In this document: piece by piece, positions 17,503 through 25,604 of the stretch
Layout: the number at the start of each line of letters is the position of its first letter
How positions within the stretch are numbered: position 1 is the first letter of the stretch
Source: Turicibacter bilis
GTDB lineage: Bacteria; Bacillota_I; Bacilli_A; MOL361; Turicibacteraceae
Length of the DNA stretch: 64,000 bases
NCBI RefSeq assembly: GCF_024499055.1
Contig: NZ_CP071249.1
Location: 806,001 to 870,000, forward strand
Reading direction: 5' to 3'
Translations under genes and position numbers: made by a program
The notes under the pieces: generated by a model
What the model was told of the DNA's origin: nothing
Seen by the model: the letters and a program-made list of their open reading frames with translations, nothing else
Databases searched by the model: none

Positions 17503-20175
17503 ATGACAACCATGTATGAAAATTTAAACGCTGATGTATTTTTAGATTACAATACCTATGAAGTAGTTCAGTTATTCTGTCACTATCTATACAATACATC
17601 AGGATACTACTCATCTAAGGCATCTAAATTAGCAAGTTGGCAAGGGAATAAAGAAGCTATTTTAAATTATCTTACTTCATTAAAACTAAATACACTCTCA
17701 TCGGAATTTATCATTAATCTTTATAGCAAGGGAGGCTTTAAAACTGGAGAATGCTTATTTTTAAATCGATTCTGGGTTTATCTCGTTGAGAATAATTACA
17801 CGAATGATGAAAAAATTAAGCGACTGATTACCTTTAAACAACGCATTACAACAAAAGCTAACGAAAAAGATGTTCTCAGAATTTTAACTTACGGACCATT
17901 TGAGCAATATCTAAGTGAAAATCCACTTCACGAACCAAAAGCCGATAAATTATTTTTCTGTACATTACCTGATATACCCTTTGTTGATCCCACTATGAAG
18001 GAACTTTCTGAAGAATATATAGAGCACATTAAATTCAACTCCAGCTCTACTCAAGGAAGTAGATTAAATGAATGCTTTAATTTTTTTGTTATCGTCAAAA
18101 ATATTTTAAATGAGCTAACACTTCAACATCTGACACTTCCTAAATTGTACTCTTCACTAAACTCCATCTCGTCAAGTATGAATAATGGTGTAACACTACA
18201 ACTGTCAAGATTTCTGCTATTTTTAGAAGAAAAAGGATTAATTTTCAATGAAGATATCTCATCATTTTTAAAATTAAAAGCTTACCTGTTAGTAGGTGTT
18301 AAAAAGGAAACTTACCTTGAGTTGCTATCTTCCTCAAAAATAAATCAATACACTTTACTGCCAGTTTGCAAAAAGAATAAAACATACAATTATTTGGCGT
18401 TTATTAATATTGAATGTCAAGAAGTGTTCGATATTTGGTTAGATTATGCAAAGAAAAGCACATATAGAACTGTTGGTTTTTTAACAGTATGCCGAGAGTT
18501 TGATACATCTCTGCAAGGGATTAAACTAAATTCATTATCAGATTTATCTTTTGAAACTTATCAGACACAACTCAAATATTTTGAAAAGTATAATTGTGTT
18601 AATTATATTGCCCCAATCACAGCTTTTTATTTACACATTGCTCTGAATTACAATAATCGGCTTTTTGAGAGTTCAGGCATAGATACAAAATTATTACAAA
18701 GACAACGAATCTCCCAAGAACTATTGGAAGGTTATGAAATTATTTCATACAATCCTATTGAACCTGTACCTGAAGCAGATAAATGGCTATTATCTTACAC
18801 AGGAATGGAAGATACCAACACGTCAATTATCACAACATCTTCTCAAACTATTGATTTTTCAACAATCAAATCTGAAACTTATCGTCAATGGTTTAAACAT
18901 TATGTTTGGACAAATAATACCAGCCTGTATAATAAGTTTAAAAGTTTTTCTACTATCAGGTATTTCTTTAATTATATTACGGCATTAAAGTCAGGATTTG
19001 AATTATCCATCTATACTTCAAAAAATGATAATGAAGATATTACTGCAAATGAAATTTTCGCCTATAAAAACCACATCTTAAATATACATGAGAATAACAG
19101 AACAAGAAATTCCTACATTTATATCCCTCGTTCTATTTTAAATCATGTTAACGATAATAATCTTGCGACATTTGAAAGTGCGATTTTCTATCATTTAAGT
19201 TATAAGTTAAGCAGTAACTATGATAACGCACTCGCTATTCCAGATTCAGAGCTACAAAAACTTTCTAACTTAATGAAAGAAAATGCGCTGAAATCTCCAA
19301 TTTATGCTGTTTATTATTCTATTTTCTATATTGCTTTAGAAACAGAATTTAGAAGTTCTCAAATTTTAACTTTAACTATTGATTGTGTACAAGAAACTGC
19401 GAAAAAAAATCAATATGTTATCATGTCAAAAACAAAAGTTAGTGCTGGAAGCATGATGGAACAACCGATTACCACATATGTGAAGAAACATATCGATGAG
19501 ATTATAAAACTAACAAATACCTTTCGAGCTGACTGTTCAATCACTGAATTAAAAAACTATCTCTTCTTGGTTCCTGCATCTAAAAGTGGTACTTATAAGA
19601 TTTTAGACAGAGATAGTTTCAATAAATATCTCAAACTATGTTGTAAGGAATTAAATATCCCAGAGTATACCCTCAGCAACCTTAGAGATACTCATATGAC
19701 AAAAGCTGAAGAATTCATAATTAGAAATTCAATGTCTGAAGTTGAGCAAAGTATATTATCAGGACATAAATCATCAATTACTACTTCTAAGCATTATATT
19801 GATACGCCTTTAAGAGATTTATTAGAATCTGTACATGGTGTAATAATTGGAAATGTTGATATTAAAGGACAAATTATTAAAAACTTACCTTCTGAACTTG
19901 CCACTAATGAAAATAAAGTCTCAAATGGCTGTGGGTATTGTAACAGTTCAAGTTGTCATAACCTAACTTATTTAGATTGTCTGCTATGTAATGATTTTGT
20001 TACAACACTTGATCGAATCCCATATTTTCAAGAGCAAATAAAGATTATTGATAAAAAACTCGAAACTGTACATGTTCAACACGATAAAGAAGATTTGATT
20101 AATGTAAAAAGGCTCTTAGTGAGTTATCTGAGCAGATTATTACAACTACAGGAGGCTATTACTAATAATGAATAA
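17503..20175 (+). CDS. Tyrosine recombinase 2, oversized, with C-terminal Cys cluster
   Basis: At 890 aa this is far longer than usual integrases. The catalytic domain lies near the C-terminus: Arg in ETEFRSSQIL (about 617), LRDTH (about 728-732), GHKSS (about 754) and Tyr in SKHYID (about 765). It is followed by a probable zinc cluster GCGYCNSSSCHN ... DCLLCND (808-840). The first ~450 residues have no motif I recognise and are predicted helical. It starts 5 bp after recombinase 1 and overlaps recombinase 3 by 8 bp. Confidence 0.78.
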   Translation: MTTMYENLNADVFLDYNTYEVVQLFCHYLYNTSGYYSSKASKLASWQGNKEAILNYLTSLKLNTLSSEFIINLYSKGGFKTGECLFLNRFWVYLVENNYTNDEKIKRLITFKQRITTKANEKDVLRILTYGPFEQYLSENPLHEPKADKLFFCTLPDIPFVDPTMKELSEEYIEHIKFNSSSTQGSRLNECFNFFVIVKNILNELTLQHLTLPKLYSSLNSISSSMNNGVTLQLSRFLLFLEEKGLIFNEDISSFLKLKAYLLVGVKKETYLELLSSSKINQYTLLPVCKKNKTYNYLAFINIECQEVFDIWLDYAKKSTYRTVGFLTVCREFDTSLQGIKLNSLSDLSFETYQTQLKYFEKYNCVNYIAPITAFYLHIALNYNNRLFESSGIDTKLLQRQRISQELLEGYEIISYNPIEPVPEADKWLLSYTGMEDTNTSIITTSSQTIDFSTIKSETYRQWFKHYVWTNNTSLYNKFKSFSTIRYFFNYITALKSGFELSIYTSKNDNEDITANEIFAYKNHILNIHENNRTRNSYIYIPRSILNHVNDNNLATFESAIFYHLSYKLSSNYDNALAIPDSELQKLSNLMKENALKSPIYAVYYSIFYIALETEFRSSQILTLTIDCVQETAKKNQYVIMSKTKVSAGSMMEQPITTYVKKHIDEIIKLTNTFRADCSITELKNYLFLVPASKSGTYKILDRDSFNKYLKLCCKELNIPEYTLSNLRDTHMTKAEEFIIRNSMSEVEQSILSGHKSSITTSKHYIDTPLRDLLESVHGVIIGNVDIKGQIIKNLPSELATNENKVSNGCGYCNSSSCHNLTYLDCLLCNDFVTTLDRIPYFQEQIKIIDKKLETVHVQHDKEDLINVKRLLVSYLSRLLQLQEAITNNE

Positions 20176-22048
20176 CGTAATTACACTTGCTGAATTAGAT
20201 TTAGAATATGAGGTACCTGCTGATTATGCCATCAATACAAATGCTACAAAATCCTATCTCAACCAACTAAAAGAAATTAATCGACTTCCTTTCAACAAGG
20301 GCACATTTTACTACTCTGATAAGGTATGGAATTTTGCAGACTATACTTCTTTAAATGTTAGTAAACGGAAAATGAAATTTAATTTTGATAAGGTGTGTCA
20401 AACTTTTAAAGATGATATGAAGAATTATGTTTTAATAAAAATTCTTGAAAATGATTTAAAAGTTCAAAGCATCCATCGTTCTTTCGGGATACTAAATCGT
20501 TTTTTTAAATTTGTAGAAGCTAAAGGATTTTATTATGTAGAAGATATCTCAATAAACGTTATTAAAGAGTTTTTATCAGGAGAAGCAGCAAAGTCTCCTG
20601 ATGCACTTAGACGCGCTAAAAGCACTCTTAAAAGCTTTTATGACTATTATTCTTCGAATTTTAACGATTTAATAACAACAGAATTGATGGATACATTAAG
20701 TTTAGGAGATTTTCGAGCGTACAAAGCATTGAAGGAGCAAAGCAAGACCCCTGATATCCCTAAAGATTATTTTGATAATTTTTTAAGTGCTGTAATATCG
20801 ATTATTGATGATGAAAATGCTCCTTTAAGTATTCGAGCAACTGCCTGTTTGTATTTAATCTTAAGCCAAACAGGTCTACGAATTAGTGAAGTCCTTTCCT
20901 TAGAAGTAGAGGCATTAGACTCAATCAAAATATTCAACGGAGAAGAAGCACATTATCTAAAATATAAAACTTGGAAATCTGAAGATGGTAATAATTCTTA
21001 TAGAATAATCAAAATTTATGTTAATGAATTAACTAAAAAGGGATATAGCACACTTTTTAAACTTCACGAATCAAAAAGAAATGAACTGAAGTTACCCTAT
21101 CTTTACATGGGGGGACCATTAATGAAAAAACCAAGTCAATTTCCAGTTGAGATTGACGCTTTTTCGAAATTACAAAAAAGATTTTATGTGTATTTAAACT
21201 CCTACTTTCCTACCATTAATGTTCCAAAAACAACTTATCCAGAACTGACATACGCTAAAGTTGATAAAAATAAAGCTATTATTGCTGCACATCCAGATGC
21301 TAAAACGTTGACTTATCCTTCTAACCATCAATTTAGAGTTCACGTCTGTACAGAACTTTATAATAAAGGTGTTCCTCTTAAGTATATTCAAAAGTTTATG
21401 GCTCATCTCTCATCAGATATGGAAGGTTATTATGTGAGACCAACTAAAAAAGATCCTCAGGAGGATATGAATTTCTCCTTAACTACACTTGAAAAAATTG
21501 TAACTGGAGAAATAAAACCTCTTGGTGGCGATAGCGGTCTATCTGAGAAGATTCAAGAGTTTATTGAGGCTAATAAGTACAATGTTAAAACCGATTTAAA
21601 GGAAATTTGTAATGAATTAGCACAAAAAATTCCGATTAGACAGAAAACAGGTGGAGTTTGCATTAAATCCTCTATGCTTAGGGAATGCTCGAAAGATGCT
21701 AAAACGAATGAGTTTTATTGTGCATACGGCGTTTGCCCTAATATTTTTCACTTCTATTATATGGCTGATGTTTCCTATCGCCAAACTAAAGAATTAGCTG
21801 AAACAATCACCATTAATCGAGAACGAGGTCTTTTAAAACAGGTTCAAAAAGAGTTAAATATGTTAAATACTATTCTTCATAGTAAGTTACTTCCTGAATT
21901 AGATGAGTTAAAGAGTGTGATAAGCGAAAAAGGTGCTTTAACTATTCTAAAAGAGTATCCCGACTTAAAAGATATTATTGAAAACTTAGAGCAAATAGAT
22001 GAGGAGGTCATTACATGGAAATCCATGATTGCATCAAAGAAAAAATAG
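20168..22048 (+). CDS. Tyrosine recombinase 3 (TnpB-like)
   Basis: The 626-aa protein, close to the length of Tn554 TnpB, has Arg in QTGLRISEVL (about 238), HQFRVH (about 385-390), AHLSSD (about 411) and Tyr in EGYYVRP (about 420). The long C-terminus has a Cys-rich segment (GGVCIKSSMLREC ... YCAYGVCP) and a coiled coil. In Tn554-type elements TnpA and TnpB act together. It overlaps neighbours on both sides, so expression is coupled. Confidence 0.85.
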   Translation: MNNVITLAELDLEYEVPADYAINTNATKSYLNQLKEINRLPFNKGTFYYSDKVWNFADYTSLNVSKRKMKFNFDKVCQTFKDDMKNYVLIKILENDLKVQSIHRSFGILNRFFKFVEAKGFYYVEDISINVIKEFLSGEAAKSPDALRRAKSTLKSFYDYYSSNFNDLITTELMDTLSLGDFRAYKALKEQSKTPDIPKDYFDNFLSAVISIIDDENAPLSIRATACLYLILSQTGLRISEVLSLEVEALDSIKIFNGEEAHYLKYKTWKSEDGNNSYRIIKIYVNELTKKGYSTLFKLHESKRNELKLPYLYMGGPLMKKPSQFPVEIDAFSKLQKRFYVYLNSYFPTINVPKTTYPELTYAKVDKNKAIIAAHPDAKTLTYPSNHQFRVHVCTELYNKGVPLKYIQKFMAHLSSDMEGYYVRPTKKDPQEDMNFSLTTLEKIVTGEIKPLGGDSGLSEKIQEFIEANKYNVKTDLKEICNELAQKIPIRQKTGGVCIKSSMLRECSKDAKTNEFYCAYGVCPNIFHFYYMADVSYRQTKELAETITINRERGLLKQVQKELNMLNTILHSKLLPELDELKSVISEKGALTILKEYPDLKDIIENLEQIDEEVITWKSMIASKKK

Positions 22049-22548
22049 AGGCCATTGGTGAAGATTATGATTCACTCAAACCTTTCATGCAGGAATATCT
22101 TCAAAAAATAGAAGCCATCATTGCAGAAAAAACACAAACCAAAGAAGCCGCCATTAACACATTAAAAAGCAATTCTTTTTCTGTTTCTTCAATCTCTAAA
22201 GAATTAGGTTGTTCACGAACGACGCTATACAATCACAATCAGCTCCTAAAACGCTATATAGAGCATTCTATGGACGTTTTCGAACAAGATAACCCATTTA
22301 CCCTAAACGATGTCTTATCCGCCTCTAAGAGCCGATTACAAGAGCAAATCAACCTTATGATTGATCGAGACATCTCAATTGAGGTTCTTAAACAGGAAAA
22401 ATCAGAACTTACCAAATTACTTAAAGAAAAAAATAAAGAAATATCTCGATTACAAGCCCGTGTAAATGAACTTTCAGTTCAACTTCATCAAATTAATATT
22501 TCTGGTAAAAATAATAATGGACAAATTATTCCTATCAAAAGCAAATAA
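22015..22548 (+). CDS. TnpC-like accessory protein (DUF6262-type)
   Basis: This 177-aa protein starts at ATG 22015 inside the end of recombinase 3, after GAGGAGGTC. It has a helix-turn-helix (FSVSSISKELGCSRTTLYNH, about 60-80) and a C-terminal leucine/glutamate-rich coiled coil (about 120-165). This architecture and gene position match TnpC of Tn554, which assists transposition and orientation. A terminator follows immediately. Confidence 0.75.
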   Translation: MEIHDCIKEKIEAIGEDYDSLKPFMQEYLQKIEAIIAEKTQTKEAAINTLKSNSFSVSSISKELGCSRTTLYNHNQLLKRYIEHSMDVFEQDNPFTLNDVLSASKSRLQEQINLMIDRDISIEVLKQEKSELTKLLKEKNKEISRLQARVNELSVQLHQINISGKNNNGQIIPIKSK

Positions 22549-22584
22549 AAAAATGAGTTAAGCTAAATTGCTTAACTCATTTTT
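22549..22584. terminator. Bidirectional terminator between recombinases and hsdS
   Basis: AAAAATGAGTTAAG pairs with CTTAACTCATTTTT around an 8-base loop, between convergent genes only 41 bp apart. Confidence 0.9.
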
Positions 22585-22589
22585 ATTAC

Positions 22590-24065
22590 TTAACACTCTT
22601 CAATATCAGGCATGAACGCCTCTTTTAAACTTGCTTCAAACAAGCGCGTAGTGTAAGTCTTCATTTCTTCTGCTTTTCCCTCTAACTGATCACAATTAGC
22701 CATTAATTCATCTAATTTAGCGACAATACGTTCTTGTTCAGTTAAAGGTGGGAGTGCAAATACATAGTTTTTTAAGAATTCAGCATTAACACGTTGTTGT
22801 CCTGCTGTTCCTAAGTATGTTAACTTTCCTCCATTTATAAATTCAGGAGAATTAACAAGGGCGAGTAAATATCCTGGAAGTATAGTATTATTATAACTTC
22901 TTAATGTAATAACCTCAGTTGTGCCTGAACCTATTCCATTTGGCAAATCTTTTACAATTGTAGATTTTCTATTTTCAAAACAAGGTGTAATCTTAGCGAA
23001 TATTACATCATCATTAGCAAAATGAGTATAGCCCGATTTTACTTGCTCCCATTTTCGCGTTTCAAAAGTATGATTATTAGCGAACCCATCGCTGATCAGT
23101 GTCATAGGAATAAATCCAACTAACGAATCATTATCAGCTTTATTTCTTGGATTAAATTGGGCAACATTCCCTAACCTTACCCACTCCCATCCCTCAGGTA
23201 ATTCATAAGGTTTTTCTTCATCTGTAATCGGTGGTAATTCCTTTTGTTTTTTAATAACTTTTTCCTTAATTAATCGCTCTTTTTCAGCCTTAATTTGTTC
23301 TAATAAAATGGAAGCTGGTTCATCATTTTCATCTTGTGGGACTAATTCTCCACGGATCGCTTCTTGTAACAAAGCTTCACGCATTTTTTTCGTATAGTTC
23401 AATTGAGATTCGGCATGAGAAAGTAACGAATCTTTTGTTTCAGACAATTGTTCTAATTTTTGAACGATTTGATCTTGAATGTAAAGTGGTGGGAGAGGGA
23501 TAATTTTGTTTAATAATTCTTCTTGTGTAATTCCCTTAACAGTAGTCCCTGTTCCCTCTATTGATAAAGTTTTTATTGCATAGTATAAATATTCAATAGA
23601 ACAATTGTTAATTAAGGAAATAGCTTTTAAATCTTGATTAATAGTTGTTTTAATTTTATTTATAAGCACTTTTCCTAAACCAACACGCGTACAAACAATT
23701 AATTGATTCTCGGGAATTAGCTTAATGTTTGTATTTTCAAGAGCGTGTTCAGTAATCCGATCAATTGTATTTTCTAAGTATTTGTAGTCCTTCAAATCCT
23801 TCACACTCGCCCATGGAATAGAACCATTCCAAAATAAATCATTTTGTTTGGAAGGAGTAGAACCGCCGGAGATATCTTTTATATATTCGCCTAACCTTAC
23901 CCACTCCCATCCCTCAGGTAAGTCATAAGGTTTTTCTTCTTCTGTAATAGGTGGAAGTGGCTTAGATTTCTTAATGGCTTTTTCTTTAATTAAACGTTCT
24001 TTTTCAGCTTGAATATGTTTTAAAAGTTCACTTGCCGGAAGGTAATATAATTCTTCGTTTGTCAT
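22590..24065 (-). CDS. hsdS: HsdS, type I restriction specificity subunit
   Basis: The 491-aa protein has two target-recognition domains, each introduced by the conserved segment LPEGWEWVRLG (residues ~51-61 and ~293-303) and closed by helical spacers (YTKKMREALLQEAIRGELVP; the C-terminal helix). The two TRDs read the halves of a split recognition site for HsdM and HsdR. It lies 12 bp after hsdM in the same operon. An internal direct DNA repeat precedes each TRD. Being transposon cargo, its target site may differ from that of the chromosomal system. Confidence 0.9.
   Translation of the reverse strand: MTNEELYYLPASELLKHIQAEKERLIKEKAIKKSKPLPPITEEEKPYDLPEGWEWVRLGEYIKDISGGSTPSKQNDLFWNGSIPWASVKDLKDYKYLENTIDRITEHALENTNIKLIPENQLIVCTRVGLGKVLINKIKTTINQDLKAISLINNCSIEYLYYAIKTLSIEGTGTTVKGITQEELLNKIIPLPPLYIQDQIVQKLEQLSETKDSLLSHAESQLNYTKKMREALLQEAIRGELVPQDENDEPASILLEQIKAEKERLIKEKVIKKQKELPPITDEEKPYELPEGWEWVRLGNVAQFNPRNKADNDSLVGFIPMTLISDGFANNHTFETRKWEQVKSGYTHFANDDVIFAKITPCFENRKSTIVKDLPNGIGSGTTEVITLRSYNNTILPGYLLALVNSPEFINGGKLTYLGTAGQQRVNAEFLKNYVFALPPLTEQERIVAKLDELMANCDQLEGKAEEMKTYTTRLFEASLKEAFMPDIEEC
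23170..23310 (-). repeat. hsdS internal repeat, copy preceding TRD2
   Basis: About 140 bp nearly identical to 23,890-24,030, encoding the KAEKERLIKEK ... PEGWEWVRLG linker. The most conserved stretch reads CCTAACCTTACCCACTCCCA on the plus strand. Confidence 0.85.
23890..24030 (-). repeat. hsdS internal repeat, copy preceding TRD1
   Basis: This is the mate of 23,170-23,310 in direct orientation. Recombination between such repeats can delete or exchange one TRD and change specificity. Confidence 0.85.
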
Positions 24066-24077
24066 GCTATTTCCCCC

Positions 24078-25517
24078 CTATGCTTTAAGTGCTGCTTCTA
24101 ATTTTTGAACTAAATCATTAGATTCTTTAATAGCTTCTTTTAAGCGTTCAACATACTCTTCTGAGCTTAATAACGCTTCTTCTTGTGCTTTAGAAGGATT
24201 TTTAAAGTCTAAATTGAAGTTATTGGCAATGATTTCATCCATTGAAACTTTCCAAGCGACTTCATTTTCTTCACGATTATTCCACCACTCACGTTCATTT
24301 TTAAAATCATTGTGGCGAATAGGCTTTGTTTTTGAGTAAGTCTTTGTTCCATAACCCACTTGATGCTCATAATACCAAGTTTCTTGTGTTGGACCTGATT
24401 TATCGAAGAATAAAATGTTTGTTGAAATTGACGTATATGGAGCGAATACCCCACCAGGTAAACGAATAATCGTATGTAAATTACATTCTTCTAAAAGTTT
24501 TTTCTTAATCGCAACTTTAGCGTTATCTGTTCCAAATAAGAAACCATCAGGTAAGATAACCCCACAGCGACCATTTTGTTTTAAACGATAAATAATTAAA
24601 GCCATGAATAAATCAGCAGTTTCACTTGTACGAAGCTCAACTGGGAAGTTATTTTGAATTGAGGACTCTTCAACACCACCGTAAGGCGGATTCATAATAA
24701 TCACATCAAAACGATCAGATTCCTTATAATCACGAACTGATTTTCCTAACGAGTTATCATGATCAATACGAGGCGTATCGATATCATGTAAAATCATATT
24801 TGTCGTTGCTAAAAGATAAGGTAATGGTTTTTTTTCAATTCCATATAAGCCATTTTGAAGTTTATCCATATCTTCAGTTGATTTAACATGCTCTCTCATA
24901 TGATTAATAGCCGAAATCAAGAACCCACCTGTTCCACATGCAAAGTCAGCAACTTTTTCACCGATTTTAGGTTCTAACATCTCAACAATAAAATCTGTAC
25001 ATGGACGTGGCGAGTAGAACTCCCCTGAATTTCCTGCGCTTTGTAAGTCTTTTAAAATCAACTCATAAACATCATTAAAGCTATGACGATCATCATACTC
25101 CGTGAAGTCTACTTCATTTAAAATATTGATAATTTGACGTAACAACACTCCATTTTTCATGAAGTTGTTCGCATCTTGGAAAATATCTTTAACAACAGCA
25201 GCACGACGAGCTGTATTTTCATTTACTTCTAAGTTTTTTAAGGTTGGAAACAGCTTATTGTTGATAAAATGAAGCAATTCTTCACCCGTTAGTGCTTTAC
25301 CATCTTTGTGATCAACCGCCCAATTACGCCACTTAAACTCTTCTGGAATGATTGATTCATAATCATCCTCTTCAAACTCCCAAAATTCTTCTTTTGCATC
25401 ATATATCTTTAAAAATAGCATCCAAACTAATTGCTCGATACGTTGAGCATCGCCATTAATCCCTGCATCTTGACGTGTAATGTCTTGGATACGTTTAATC
25501 ATACTCTCAATTGTCAT
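24078..25517 (-). CDS. hsdM: HsdM, type I DNA N6-adenine methyltransferase
   Basis: The 479-aa protein has an N-terminal helical HsdM_N domain (1-130), SAM motif I KVADFACGTGGFLI (about 187-200) and catalytic motif IV IIMNPPYGG (about 272-280). It transfers methyl groups from SAM to adenine in the sequence chosen by HsdS, protecting self DNA. Its family differs from the broken chromosomal hsdM (30,858/80). It starts at ATG 25517; hsdR lies upstream behind a terminator, so hsdMS probably has its own promoter. Confidence 0.92.
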   Translation of the reverse strand: MTIESMIKRIQDITRQDAGINGDAQRIEQLVWMLFLKIYDAKEEFWEFEEDDYESIIPEEFKWRNWAVDHKDGKALTGEELLHFINNKLFPTLKNLEVNENTARRAAVVKDIFQDANNFMKNGVLLRQIINILNEVDFTEYDDRHSFNDVYELILKDLQSAGNSGEFYSPRPCTDFIVEMLEPKIGEKVADFACGTGGFLISAINHMREHVKSTEDMDKLQNGLYGIEKKPLPYLLATTNMILHDIDTPRIDHDNSLGKSVRDYKESDRFDVIIMNPPYGGVEESSIQNNFPVELRTSETADLFMALIIYRLKQNGRCGVILPDGFLFGTDNAKVAIKKKLLEECNLHTIIRLPGGVFAPYTSISTNILFFDKSGPTQETWYYEHQVGYGTKTYSKTKPIRHNDFKNEREWWNNREENEVAWKVSMDEIIANNFNLDFKNPSKAQEEALLSSEEYVERLKEAIKESNDLVQKLEAALKA

Positions 25518-25567
25518 AGCACTACCTCATTTCATTTTTTATAGCTCTATTATACAACAAAAACAAA

Positions 25568-25595
25568 CTACTATTATAGCAACAATAATAGTAGT
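25568..25595. terminator. Terminator after hsdR
   Basis: ACTACTATTAT pairs with ATAATAGTAGT, followed on the minus strand by TTTGTTTTTG, just downstream of the hsdR stop. It separates hsdR expression from hsdM-hsdS. Confidence 0.75.
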
Positions 25596-25604
25596 CTTTT
25601 AGTA

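Noticed and set aside
16139-22548. Phage integrase genes of a prophage
   Set aside because: Three adjacent tyrosine recombinases with a TnpC-like protein and no phage structural genes fit a transposon better; the neighbouring amidase belongs to the separate GC-rich block.
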